A stretch of DNA of 41,848 nucleotides from an uncultured Ruminococcus sp. (GTDB lineage: Bacteria > Bacillota > Clostridia > Oscillospirales > Ruminococcaceae). The notes beneath the pieces were generated by a model. It had not been told where the DNA came from, searched no databases, and saw only the letters and a list, made by a program, of their open reading frames with translations. This document shows, one piece after another, positions 10,537 to 19,276 of this stretch. The first letter of the stretch is position 1, and every line of letters starts with the position of its first letter. The stretch covers positions 1 to 41,848 of the forward strand of contig CAMWPG010000005.1 in assembly GCA_947176075.1 (NCBI GenBank), in the 5' to 3' direction. A program made the translations under genes and the position numbers.

Positions 10537-11673
10537 CTATTCAAACAATGTCCGGCGGGGCTTTATGCTATGCAGACTTGTACTGAGTACAAGTCCAAGT
10601 GAGATGTACATACTCAATGTTGCTGAGCCGCCTGCACTCAAAAACGGAAGTGGTATGCCGATAACAGGCATAACTTTAAGCACCATGCCGATATTCATTA
10701 TACAATGTGTCATAAGCATTGCAAATACGCCCATGCAGATAAACAAGCCTTGTCTGTCAGGATGTTTTGCGCCGATAAGAAGAACTCTTATACATATGAT
10801 TGTCAGTATCAACGCCACTGCCATTGCTCCTACAAATCCCAGTGCTTCGCCTACATATGCATATATAAAGTCATTGTGAAGTTCAGGCACGCTAACATAA
10901 TCATGACCGCCGTAAACGCCGTTTCCAAAAAGCTTTCCAAAGGCCAGTGCAGTAAGTCCGAGATCCTGCTGATATTCAAGTCCTTCTGGATCAGAACCGG
11001 GATTCATAAGCACAAGAATGCGGCTTTTATGCAGTTCGCCCAGTACAAAATTCCAGACAGCCCATATAGCTGCCGGTATTGCCGCCATTGCTGCTAATAT
11101 GTATATCCATGAAATTCGGGATGCAAACAGCATTATAATGAGCATCATGGCAAAAACGATACCGGTTCCGTAGTCGCCCTGAAGCACAACTATTCCAAGA
11201 GGAATCATTCCGTGCAGCAAAAGCAGCAGCATATGAAGCGGATGATTCATATTTTCCTCATCCTTTGAAAGATGAAGCGAAAATGTCAGAATAAACACGA
11301 TCTTTAAAAATTCAGACGGCTGAATGCTGACAAATCCAAGATTAAGCCATGCCTGATCATCCGCACCGTCACGCTGATATCCAAGCGATGTAAATGTAAG
11401 CGCAATAAGCACCAATATGATCGGTGTATATATATACCAGAATTTAGACAGCTTGTGAAAGTCTATTGCTGCTGTTGTCAGCATTGCAATAATGCCAAGA
11501 CCTGCTGCTATGCCTTGTGTAATGCTGTCGTCAAAGCCTATGTCAAGCACTCCGTTTGCCTGAATGGAATGCAGAAGCAGAACGCTGAGTCCTGAACAAA
11601 GCACAGCGCATAAGATCATCAATTTATCGAGCTGCCTGTAGAATTCCGACAGCTTTTCCCGTAGCTCTTTCAT
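10537..11673 (-). CDS. rodA: SEDS-family peptidoglycan polymerase, RodA/FtsW type
   Basis: This polytopic membrane protein (378 residues, about ten hydrophobic segments) is predicted to polymerise lipid II glycan strands with a partner class B PBP. Family signatures are QPSEFLKI in the first third, the extracellular loop ELHNDFIYAYVGEALGFVG, whose Asp aligns with the catalytic Asp of RodA (established for the family), and the C-terminal GIPLPFLSAGGSATL. The start ATG at 11673 has GGAAGGGAG upstream. The length and the absence of cell-division neighbours favour RodA over FtsW. No PBP, mreBCD or other elongasome gene is adjacent. Confidence 0.9.
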   Translation of the reverse strand: MKELREKLSEFYRQLDKLMILCAVLCSGLSVLLLHSIQANGVLDIGFDDSITQGIAAGLGIIAMLTTAAIDFHKLSKFWYIYTPIILVLIALTFTSLGYQRDGADDQAWLNLGFVSIQPSEFLKIVFILTFSLHLSKDEENMNHPLHMLLLLLHGMIPLGIVVLQGDYGTGIVFAMMLIIMLFASRISWIYILAAMAAIPAAIWAVWNFVLGELHKSRILVLMNPGSDPEGLEYQQDLGLTALAFGKLFGNGVYGGHDYVSVPELHNDFIYAYVGEALGFVGAMAVALILTIICIRVLLIGAKHPDRQGLFICMGVFAMLMTHCIMNIGMVLKVMPVIGIPLPFLSAGGSATLSMYISLGLVLSTSLHSIKPRRTLFE

Positions 11674-11920
11674 TTTTCTCCCTTCCTTTTGCTTTGTTTA
11701 TTGTATATTCACTATCTGCAACTTAGCAGGATTTTGTTTTCTTTTTTTTCTGCCAAGAGCAGAAAGTCTTGAAATAATATCACAAGTTTTTGCCCATTCA
11801 TGGGCGGAAACTTGTGGAAATGGGATTCCAAAGGTCGTATCTGCTTTTTGTCAGGTGTTTAATGGGACAGCGTCCCCTTGCCTGCGTTGTGGATAGTGAT
11901 TTAATAATCTGATCGAATTG
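11674..11920. other. Intergenic region with 17-bp hairpin
   Basis: No gene is seen. A long hairpin runs from 11781 to 11816: CACAAGTTT pairs with AAACTTGTG and GCCCAT with ATGGGC, joined by two U·G pairs. It lies downstream of the comM stop and upstream of rodA on the minus strand. The following minus-strand tract (ATATTATTTC) is only moderately T-rich, so it is a possible comM terminator. A smaller GGGAC/GTCCC hairpin lies at 11864-11876. Confidence 0.5.
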
Positions 11921-13459
11921 TCAGCGAGAATTATGCGGCGCTGCTTTGAAGCTCATGCTGCCGTATTGTATAGCTGCCGCAGCGTGATTTCTTTCAATAA
12001 TGTCAGAAGATGACATATCGGCTACTGTTCTTGCGACCTTGAGAATACGGTCATATGAACGTGCGCTCAGACCAAGCCTGTCAAATGCGCTTTGTATGAC
12101 CTGCTTTGCGCCATCGCTTACAGGGCAGTATTTCTGTAAATGTCCTGCCGGTATCTGTGCATTGCAGGTTATATTCGTTCCCTTAAAGCGCTTTTTCTGT
12201 ATTTCACGTGCTGCATGAACTCTCTTACGTATTTCCTCTGAGGATTCAGGTGCTTTTGTATCTGAAAGCTCCTCAAAAAGAACCGGTTCTACTTCTAAAT
12301 GAATATCAAATCGTTCCATCAAAGGGCCTGATATTCTTGAAAGATAGCGCTGTACCTGCATTTGTGAGCAGGTACATTTTCTTTTTGGATGTCCGTAATA
12401 TCCGCATGGACACGGATTCATAGCTCCGACAAGCATAAAACGGCATGGATATGTCACTGTTCCGGATGCTCTTGTTATAGTAACTATATGATCCTCCAGC
12501 GGCTGACGCATTATATCAAGTGTTCTGCGGTCAAATTCAGCCAGCTCATCGAGGAACAGGAGTCCGTTATGAGCAAGAGATATCTCTCCCGGCTGAGGCG
12601 TACTTCCGCCGCCTACCAGGCCTACACCTGATATAGTATGATGAGGTGAACGGAATGGACGTTTTCTTACAATAGGAGAATTTGGACTGAGCATTCCGGA
12701 AATGGAATATACATTAGTAGTTTCCAGTGCCTCTTCCATAGTCATTTCCGGAAGGATTGTTGGCAAACGCTTTGCCAGCATACTTTTTCCGCTTCCGGGA
12801 GGACCCACCATAAGTACATTGTGACCTCCAGCTGCAACTATTTCAAGCGCACGTTTCACGCTTCGCTGCCCACGTACATCTGCAAAGTCGACGGCAGATG
12901 TGTCTTCTTTTGGAATATTTTCTTTAAATATAGCACGAGGCAGACGCTTTTGTCCTTCAAGATGTTCGATCAGCGCAGTTACATTTGGTACGCCGTATAC
13001 AGTTACGCCGTCAATAGCAGCTGCTTCGGCAGCGTTCTCCGCAGGGACATAAAGCTCCTCTACTCCAAGATTTCTTGCAAGTATTGTCATTGGAAGTACG
13101 CCGTTTACACTGCGCACCTCACCGCTGAGCGATACCTCGCCGATAAAGCATTTTCCGTCTAAAGAAGAATTTATTCCGCCCAGAGCGGCAAGCATGGCGA
13201 CAAGAATTGCAAGGTCGTGCATAGTGCCGCTTTTTTTCACATCCGCAGGTGCAAGATTTACAACTATCCTGCCTGACGGCAGATTTATATTTATTGCATT
13301 TAGCGCTAAGCGGATTCGCTCTCTGCTTTCACGTACTGATGCATCCGGCAGACCAACGATGTCAAACCTCGGCATACCTCTGGCAACAGCGACCTCGACT
13401 TCAACAGAGAAAGCGTTCAGCCCGAAAAGTCCAAGACTGCTTATTTTGCTGAACAAGGC
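11921..13459 (-). CDS. comM: YifB/ComM-family Mg-chelatase-like AAA+ ATPase
   Basis: The protein is about 512 residues. Members of this family form hexameric AAA+ rings; ComM acts as a branch-migration helicase during DNA uptake (known for the family). The N-terminal Lon-protease-like fold domain (about 1-170) contains VGLPDASVRESRERIR and NLAPAD. The AAA domain has Walker A GPPGSGKS and Walker B LLFLDELAEF, and a Cys-rich CPCGYYGHPKRKCTC insert follows the conserved VGAMNPCPCG. The start is ambiguous: TTG at 13459 gives the family N-terminus (M)FSKISSLGLFGLNAF and was chosen; ATG 13468 and upstream starts to 13507 have poor ribosome binding sites. Confidence 0.93.
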   Translation of the reverse strand, partial: ALFSKISSLGLFGLNAFSVEVEVAVARGMPRFDIVGLPDASVRESRERIRLALNAININLPSGRIVVNLAPADVKKSGTMHDLAILVAMLAALGGINSSLDGKCFIGEVSLSGEVRSVNGVLPMTILARNLGVEELYVPAENAAEAAAIDGVTVYGVPNVTALIEHLEGQKRLPRAIFKENIPKEDTSAVDFADVRGQRSVKRALEIVAAGGHNVLMVGPPGSGKSMLAKRLPTILPEMTMEEALETTNVYSISGMLSPNSPIVRKRPFRSPHHTISGVGLVGGGSTPQPGEISLAHNGLLFLDELAEFDRRTLDIMRQPLEDHIVTITRASGTVTYPCRFMLVGAMNPCPCGYYGHPKRKCTCSQMQVQRYLSRISGPLMERFDIHLEVEPVLFEELSDTKAPESSEEIRKRVHAAREIQKKRFKGTNITCNAQIPAGHLQKYCPVSDGAKQVIQSAFDRLGLSARSYDRILKVARTVADMSSSDIIERNHAAAAIQYGSMSFKAAPHNSR

Positions 13460-13754
13460 TCCAACCATCCTTTCGAAATATATATAGACACAATTCATCT
13501 GCCGCAAAGTTTTTTCGGCATTGCCTATATAAAATTATTGATTTAATATTATGATTATAGCATATATTTTGCCAAATGTAAACATATATTTTTTATATTG
13601 AGAACTCGTCTTCACAAGCTAAGCGTACGTCTTTTAGGCAGATTTCGCTTATGAAGACAAGTGCTGAAATTATAGTGATCTTCAAAAAATAATTTGAACA
13701 AATTGAAAGGGACTGCTGTTCAAGCAGTCCCTTTTATTTGTAATAGTAATGATC
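13460..13754. other. Intergenic region with two hairpins
   Basis: No gene is seen. At 13706-13734 AAAGGGACTGCT pairs with AGCAGTCCCTTT around a 5-base loop, with T-rich flanks; it most likely terminates the kinase-like gene whose stop is at 13755. A bulged hairpin GTCTTCA...AAGCG / CGCTT...TGAAGAC spans 13608-13658, in the region upstream of comM. Confidence 0.6.
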
Positions 13755-14366
13755 TCATCCAACAGTATTCTTAACAGCTTCAACTATTATATCTGCACAT
13801 AGATCTATTCCCAAAGCGCCGCTGTTAAGGCACAGTTCGTAGTTAGCCTTATCATACCAGTTGCCGCCTGTATTTATGCTGTAGAATGTTTCTCTTCTCT
13901 TATCAGACTTTCTGAGCATAGCCTCTGCTCTTCTCGGCTCTATTCCATAGCTTTCTACTGCCCTTCTGACTCTTGTCTCGGTGTCCGCATATATAAATGT
14001 ACTGAACATTCTGTCAAGGTCACGCAGGATGTAGCTTGCGCATCTTCCGACTATAACACAGTCCTCCTTTTCAGCAAGTTCCTTTATAATATTGGTTTCA
14101 ACTATATAAACTTTGTCAGACAGGGGCAGGTTATCTTCTATTGATCGTGTAGGATTAGACGAGAGCATAAGGGTATACAAAAAGCTTTTTGGAGCGGCTT
14201 CCTCGGCGCTTGCGAGATAGTCCACTGATACTCCGCATCTCTCTGATGCCATTTCCAGTATTTCTCTATTGTAAAATGCTATGCCCAACTGCTGAGCTAC
14301 CTTTTGTCCTACTTCACGGCCGCCGCTTGCATATTCTCTTTCGATTGTTATAATTCTGTTGCTCAT
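13755..14366 (-). CDS. Cytidylate kinase-like P-loop family protein
   Basis: The protein is 203 residues from ATG 14366 with AAAGGAG upstream; the reading frame runs further upstream but without a start site. The N-terminus IITIEREYASGGREVGQKVAQQLG is the hallmark of the cytidylate-kinase-like family, a modified P-loop with GGREVG. Later segments such as CVIVGRCASYILRD and RVRRAVESYGI fit the nucleotide-kinase fold. Proteins of this family are common beside other genes in Clostridia. The substrate is not established, so a true CMP kinase role cannot be claimed; the canonical cmk is usually longer and different in sequence. Confidence 0.85.
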   Translation of the reverse strand: MSNRIITIEREYASGGREVGQKVAQQLGIAFYNREILEMASERCGVSVDYLASAEEAAPKSFLYTLMLSSNPTRSIEDNLPLSDKVYIVETNIIKELAEKEDCVIVGRCASYILRDLDRMFSTFIYADTETRVRRAVESYGIEPRRAEAMLRKSDKRRETFYSINTGGNWYDKANYELCLNSGALGIDLCADIIVEAVKNTVG

Positions 14367-14548
14367 ATATAAAGCTCCTTTCGTTATACGTATTGTAAAA
14401 TATTGATTTTCTTTATTATAGCATATTTCGATGAAAAAAACACTAAGTTTTTTATATTTTTTATGGAAAAAACAATTTTTCAGCGTTTTCAACAACTGAC
14501 AGGGTGCCGTATTATGCATCTTGTAATATTTTACAGGAAAATAAAAGG

Positions 14549-14584
14549 TTTAGTGCAGTATTTTTATAAAAATGCTGCACTAAA
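14549..14584. terminator. Hairpin terminator of the GH5 gene
   Basis: The arms AGTGCAG-T-ATTTTT (14552-14565) and AAAAAT-G-CTGCACT (14568-14581) extend by a few T/A pairs outward. On the minus strand a T-rich run follows. It is a member of the same hairpin group as 931-982 and 10456-10503. Confidence 0.75.
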
Positions 14585-14595
14585 AAGTTTTTATA

Positions 14596-16740
14596 TTATT
14601 CTGCGCCGCGCATTATCGCATTTACTATAGAAGGATAATACCATGTGCAATCCTTACGATTCAAAAGACCGAATCCATTGTCCCCGTCTGCATTCACTGC
14701 ACCGTTGTCCCATACAAAGCATTTAATGCCCTGCTTCTTAGCACTTTTTACATAATACTCAATATGTGCAGCACGGTCAGAAACATTTTCATTCTTATTA
14801 ACCGAGCCGAATTCATCAATGATTACCGGAATGCCTTTGCTTATAAATGTATCTGCAAGATATTGGAAGTTATTGTCAAGCTCTGTCTTGTCAGCATCAC
14901 TTCCCCATGTTGAACGTTTACTGTCAGTTCCGCAGAAATCCCACGGCGCATAGCTGTGAATAGATACGATCACATGATCATCATTAGGTACTTCTACAGC
15001 ACTGACAGCCTCCTCTGTGATCGACTGTGCATGAGATGTAACAATAAGCGTTCTGTCAGCATTAAGTCCGCCTGTACTTCTTACCTTTTCAACAAACTTT
15101 GCAAAAAGCTGATTGATAACATCTCTTTCCTCAGGAGTACCACCGCTCCATTCAGTTGATGAACCGATAACACGCGGTTCGTTCATTCCTTCAAAAATCA
15201 GGTGGTGGTCATATTCTGCAAATTCTGCGCAGATCTGCTCCCATATCTTCACTAACTTCTTTTCTACATTCGCTTGTTCGCTGTAGGTAGGCTTTAGCCA
15301 TAGATAGTCGTCATGATGAACGTTAAGGATAACATACATACCATTGTTGTAGGCATAATCAACAACTTCTTTTACGCGAGCCATCCATGCAGCATCGATC
15401 GTGCCGTCAGCAGACATATGTTCACCCCACGTTACAGGTATTCTAACAGCGTTAAATCCTGCATTTTGCACAGCATCTATCATTGCCTGTGTTGTCTTAG
15501 GATTACCCCAGCCGGTTTCGGTATCTGAGCTTTTTGTATTATAGCTGTCAAGAGTATTTCCAAGATTCCAGCCTGCTTTAATATCTGCCACTATCTCAGC
15601 AGAGGACATTTTATTTACATCATCAGATGAAGCTGTTGTTCCTGATGATGCTGTAAGCTCTTCATTATCTGTAAAAGCATTTTTGTGATTTGTCTCTCCG
15701 GTAGAGCTGCTGTATCGAACAGATACCCTGTCGAGAGTGACAGAAGATTGATCGCTCCACCAGAAACCAAGCATAAGCTGACCCTCAGGAGAAATATCTG
15801 CCTTGACATTTTCAGGGACTATCCATGTAAGTGAAAGATTTGAGGAATCTGTAATCATAGCAATATCTCCGCTCTGATACCAGTTTTTATCTGTTGCAGA
15901 CTTACTGCCATCCTTCATGGATACTCCGAATGCACCTGTGAATTTTCCCAGAGAACCGCTCGATGAAATATCAAAGGTCACAGTTTGTAATGTGTCATCG
16001 CTGCTTATAAGCTCAGACAGATCTATGTGTCCTGTTTTAGTCTCTTCATCGCTGTAGCTGAGAGTGAGCGCAGGTGTTATAGCATTCTGACCATCTACAG
16101 GAATTTCCACTGTACGTGTATAGCTGCACACAATGCTGCTGAGACGCACTTGCTGAGTTTCACTCCACCAGTATCCGATAAGAACATCTCCGCTTGCATC
16201 AATGAATGGAGCAACATCAGCAGGAACATTCCAGGTTATCTCTGCATAAGAGCCATTTACCGCATATTCAAAATCATCCGACTGATACCATCCGTCATCA
16301 GTAGCTGATGTACATTCATTGCTTACAGATATGCCGCAGCCGCCTTTATAATTCATCATATCGGAGCTGCCGTCGGCAGAATAGAAAATAAATGTAAATG
16401 AATGTACCGTATCGCCTTCTTCTATCATATCAGAAAGCTTAGCTTTATAGGTGTTATCTCCGTCTCTGTCAAGTATAGCGTCAATACCTGTTATTTCAGA
16501 GCCAAGTGTAGTACTTACTGTCTCCATAGGACTTATATGCTCTGTCGGAGCTTCTGTGGACGCTTCGGTTGTTTCTTCATTTTTTGCTTCTGTCGGCTTT
16601 TCTTCAGAAGCCGTAGTTGTTGCTGCCTTTTCAGTATTACTGCTGCTGCTGTTTTCATTTTTGTCCGAAGAGCAGCCTGAAAAAACTGTTCCAAGGCTTA
16701 TTACGGCGAAAGCTGCCGCAAGATACTTTTTCCATCTCAT
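14596..16740 (-). CDS. GH5 endoglucanase lipoprotein with duplicated sandwich-like module
   Basis: The protein is 714 residues and predicted to be cell-surface anchored: signal peptide with lipobox ending in Cys23, then a Ser/Thr/Glu linker to about residue 75. Two similar modules follow at about 80-210 and 222-345; both contain the pattern WYQS...TW.VP...G...G(Y/F)WWS, so they are an internal duplication and probably bind carbohydrate (inference). The catalytic domain, about 375-714, is glycoside hydrolase family 5: GWNLGNTLDS near its start (typical of subfamily 4), acid/base Glu521 in MNEPR and nucleophile Glu643 in IDEFGS. It should cut beta-1,4-glucan or related glucans outside the cell. 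The start ATG 16740 has AAAGGAG upstream. No dockerin is visible. Confidence 0.93.
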   Translation of the reverse strand: MRWKKYLAAAFAVISLGTVFSGCSSDKNENSSSSNTEKAATTTASEEKPTEAKNEETTEASTEAPTEHISPMETVSTTLGSEITGIDAILDRDGDNTYKAKLSDMIEEGDTVHSFTFIFYSADGSSDMMNYKGGCGISVSNECTSATDDGWYQSDDFEYAVNGSYAEITWNVPADVAPFIDASGDVLIGYWWSETQQVRLSSIVCSYTRTVEIPVDGQNAITPALTLSYSDEETKTGHIDLSELISSDDTLQTVTFDISSSGSLGKFTGAFGVSMKDGSKSATDKNWYQSGDIAMITDSSNLSLTWIVPENVKADISPEGQLMLGFWWSDQSSVTLDRVSVRYSSSTGETNHKNAFTDNEELTASSGTTASSDDVNKMSSAEIVADIKAGWNLGNTLDSYNTKSSDTETGWGNPKTTQAMIDAVQNAGFNAVRIPVTWGEHMSADGTIDAAWMARVKEVVDYAYNNGMYVILNVHHDDYLWLKPTYSEQANVEKKLVKIWEQICAEFAEYDHHLIFEGMNEPRVIGSSTEWSGGTPEERDVINQLFAKFVEKVRSTGGLNADRTLIVTSHAQSITEEAVSAVEVPNDDHVIVSIHSYAPWDFCGTDSKRSTWGSDADKTELDNNFQYLADTFISKGIPVIIDEFGSVNKNENVSDRAAHIEYYVKSAKKQGIKCFVWDNGAVNADGDNGFGLLNRKDCTWYYPSIVNAIMRGAE

Positions 16741-16780
16741 GATTTTTCTTTTCTCCTTTATATTATATTATATCATTAAG

Positions 16781-16810
16781 AACAGGCTGCTCTGAATAGA
16801 ACAGCCTGTT
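16781..16810. terminator. Hairpin between sugar transferase and GH5 genes
   Basis: The arms AACAGGCT (16781-16788) and AGCCTGTT (16803-16810) enclose a 14-base loop, with only a short T-rich tail on the minus strand. It may be a weak terminator, so the GH5 gene could still be partly co-transcribed with the upstream transferase gene. Confidence 0.5.
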
Positions 16811-16821
16811 TATAAGCACTT

Positions 16822-17634
16822 TTATCGAGCTCCTTTTTTGTCAAATACCACCTTGACAGTCTTCATCATAAGCTTCATATCAGACTTCATGGATCTTTCC
16901 TCTATGTATTTGATATCGCTTTCTACCCATTCATCAAAAGGCATATCGCTTCTTCCGTTACACTGACAATAGCATGAAAGTCCGCTCTTAACAAGAAGTC
17001 TTTGCATTTGATGCGGTGTGTAAAGATTTACTTCACGAGGAAGAGGAGGTCTTGGTCCTATAATGGACATATCTCCTTTCAGCACGTTAAAAAGCTGAGG
17101 CAGCTCGTCTATTGATGTCTTTCTGATAAATCTGCCTATTCTCGTTATACGAGGATCATTGTCCATCTTGAATGCAAGTCCATCGCATTGATTTCCCTTT
17201 TGTACCTCGGCAAATTTCTCCTCAGCATCTGTACACATCGATCTGAACTTGTACATACGAAATGTCTTGCCGTCCTTTGTAAGACGTGTCTGTGAAAATA
17301 TAGGGCTTCCTTTGTCCTCACTGTATATAAGCAATGACACAATACCCATAGGCAGTGCTAATACCGCTATAGCACCCATAGAACAGACAATATCGAGCGT
17401 TCTCTTGGCTGCACGATATATTCGTCCTCCGCCTGGTCTGACAACACTGCTGCTAAGTGTTTCCTTAATATTCCCAGAAAGCTTTTCAAGAGCTGCATCG
17501 TCAAAATCAAGAACCGGATAATCCTTTACTCCGTCTCCTGTAATTGACTGTACATCCGCACACTCAGGTGCATATCCGACCTGCATTCTTGGTATGAACG
17601 CTTCGTCATACAATGCCATATCGTTGCTGCTCAC
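16822..17634 (-). CDS. Membrane sugar-phosphate transferase, copy 2
   Basis: The protein is 270 residues from a GTG at 17634 with AAGGAGG eight bases upstream. It has the same architecture as the product of 9649-10443: a soluble N-terminus containing YPVLDFDDAALEKLSGNIKE, one hydrophobic segment (about 80-102), then LTKDGKTFRMYKFRSM, TSIDELPQLFNV and IIGPRPPLPREV. It should prime a glycan by transferring a sugar-1-phosphate to a polyprenyl phosphate. The strong identity of both the catalytic part and the N-terminal extension shows the two genes are paralogues. Its neighbour downstream is the GH5 lipoprotein gene. Confidence 0.9.
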   Translation of the reverse strand: MSSNDMALYDEAFIPRMQVGYAPECADVQSITGDGVKDYPVLDFDDAALEKLSGNIKETLSSSVVRPGGGRIYRAAKRTLDIVCSMGAIAVLALPMGIVSLLIYSEDKGSPIFSQTRLTKDGKTFRMYKFRSMCTDAEEKFAEVQKGNQCDGLAFKMDNDPRITRIGRFIRKTSIDELPQLFNVLKGDMSIIGPRPPLPREVNLYTPHQMQRLLVKSGLSCYCQCNGRSDMPFDEWVESDIKYIEERSMKSDMKLMMKTVKVVFDKKGAR

Positions 17635-17733
17635 TCAAAATTCCTCCTTTTTAATTTTTTCAATATAATCTTTCCCACTTAATATAATCCTGAATCTGCC
17701 GGCAGCTCAGCCTTGTTTCAGAACTATATGTAT

Positions 17734-17762
17734 ATTATATCATATTTGTTTTAAAAATGGAA
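17734..17762 (-). promoter_or_regulatory. Possible promoter of sugar transferase copy 2
   Basis: On the minus strand a perfect TATAAT (17734-17739) has a poor -35 (TTCCAT, 17757-17762) at 17 bp. The call is based mainly on the -10 box. Confidence 0.35.
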
Positions 17763-17887
17763 GCCCATTTCGTTCGTCAAAGCAACAAGATTATCACTAA
17801 AATTACGTCCGATTTGCACACATGTTACAAAACGGCTACAAATTCTTCCAGTAATGCTTTTTTAGCTATTCAAATATTTTGTTTTCG

Positions 17888-17916
17888 TTGACATTGGTAG
17901 AAATTTGTGATAAAAT
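17888..17916 (+). promoter_or_regulatory. Promoter of the 17954-21339 gene block
   Basis: TTGACA (17888-17893), 17-bp spacer, TAAAAT (17911-17916). Predicted start is near 17923. The rest of the 17635-17953 gap shows no gene. Confidence 0.7.
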
Positions 17917-17953
17917 AAATTAAGATTTATATTCTTGAAAGGAGTCCCATATT

Positions 17954-18301
17954 ATGGACGCTACAACATTCCCAATTCCTATTACATCTCATATCATATT
18001 CTGTGCGATCGCTTGTGTTTTCTTTATCATTCAATATGTACGCACAAAGAAATCGTATCAGCTTCTCGTTGCTATAGGCATTCCGGCTTCATTGTTTATA
18101 TATATATGCCCTGAGAACAGCTCACTTTTTTATGCTGTAGGAGCTTTTGAAGCGGTTCTTTTAATTGGAGCTGTAGTATTTGCTTTTATAGAACGTTCAC
18201 GCCGCAGACAGGAGATAGAGGATACTACTCCGCTTGATGAGGAGGTTACTGCACAGTGTCAGATGCCGGATAATTCAGGTTCAAATTCGGATGGGGAGTA
18301 G
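17954..18301 (+). CDS. Small membrane protein, hypothetical
   Basis: The protein is 115 residues with GAAAGGAG just upstream of the ATG. Three hydrophobic segments are visible (about 10-28, 37-52 and 57-78), followed by a short basic patch (RSRRRQE) and an acidic, polar tail that should be cytoplasmic. The family is not recognised. It is the first gene of a block with the dehydrogenase, proB and proA, and its stop is one base before the next ATG, so translational coupling is likely. Confidence 0.75.
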   Translation: MDATTFPIPITSHIIFCAIACVFFIIQYVRTKKSYQLLVAIGIPASLFIYICPENSSLFYAVGAFEAVLLIGAVVFAFIERSRRRQEIEDTTPLDEEVTAQCQMPDNSGSNSDGE

Positions 18302-18303
18302 AA

Positions 18304-19257
18304 ATGAAAATAGTTATAACTGACTGGCAGACCATGAGCTGCAATGATGAAATATCATGCAGCTGCTTTGAAAGCTTTGGAGAGGTAGAGACTTATCCGC
18401 TTACAATGCCTGAGGAGATAGTCTGCCGCATTAAAGATGCAGATATACTTATTTGCAACAAAACACCTATAACCTCCGATGTAATAAAAGAATGCAGAAA
18501 ACTCAAGTATATAGGAGTTCTTGCTACAGGCTATAATAATATTGATACAGAGGCAGCTAAAAATGCAGGTATCATTGTCTGCAATGCAGGAACATATTCT
18601 ACTGATGCTGTATCTCAATATGTGTTTGCGCAAATACTTTATCATTATAATAAGCTTCATTTGTATAACGAGGACGTAAGAAACGGCGGCTGGCTAAGAA
18701 GCTCTGCATTTTCGTATTTTCCGTTCCCTGCATATGAGCTTAAAGGAAAAACTCTTTCAATAATCGGCTACGGAAGTATTGGCAGACAGGTCGCTAAGAT
18801 CGGCGATGCTTTTGGTATGAATATAATTATAAATACACGCACAAAGCCTTTAGATTGTCAGTTTGAGCTTGTATCACTTACTGAGGCATTTGCGAGAGCT
18901 GATGTGCTGACTGTTCATACTCCGCTTACCCCTGAAACAAAAGGAATTATTTCAAAAGAAAATCTTGCTCTTATGAAGTCCTCCGCACTTCTTATAAATT
19001 CTGCAAGAGGTGCGATAGTTGATGAATATGCTCTGGCTGATGCACTTAAAAGCAACAAGATCGCAGGAGCAGCACTTGATGTGCTTGAAACAGAGCCTAT
19101 GAGTGAGAATACTCCGCTCAGGGGTATCCCAAATTGCATGATAACTCCGCATATTGCGTGGTCGCCTATTGAAACAAGACAGAGACTGCTTAATATTGTA
19201 TATGACAATTTACAGGCATATCTTGACGGCAGACCGCAGAATGTTGTAAATAAATAA
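18304..19257 (+). CDS. D-isomer specific 2-hydroxyacid dehydrogenase
   Basis: This 317-residue NAD(P)-dependent oxidoreductase is of the formate/glycerate dehydrogenase type. The Rossmann motif is GYGSIGRQVAKIG (about 157-169). The catalytic triad of the family is visible as Arg in SARGAIVDE, Glu in DVLETEP and His in ITPHIAW. The substrate cannot be read from sequence; the HPR/GyaR-like form suggests hydroxypyruvate or glyoxylate reduction. GGGGAG upstream overlaps the end of the previous gene. It lies 19 bp before proB in the same direction, but a link to proline synthesis is not established. Confidence 0.9.
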   Translation: MKIVITDWQTMSCNDEISCSCFESFGEVETYPLTMPEEIVCRIKDADILICNKTPITSDVIKECRKLKYIGVLATGYNNIDTEAAKNAGIIVCNAGTYSTDAVSQYVFAQILYHYNKLHLYNEDVRNGGWLRSSAFSYFPFPAYELKGKTLSIIGYGSIGRQVAKIGDAFGMNIIINTRTKPLDCQFELVSLTEAFARADVLTVHTPLTPETKGIISKENLALMKSSALLINSARGAIVDEYALADALKSNKIAGAALDVLETEPMSENTPLRGIPNCMITPHIAWSPIETRQRLLNIVYDNLQAYLDGRPQNVVNK

Positions 19258-19276
19258 AAGAAAGAGGCATAGAATT

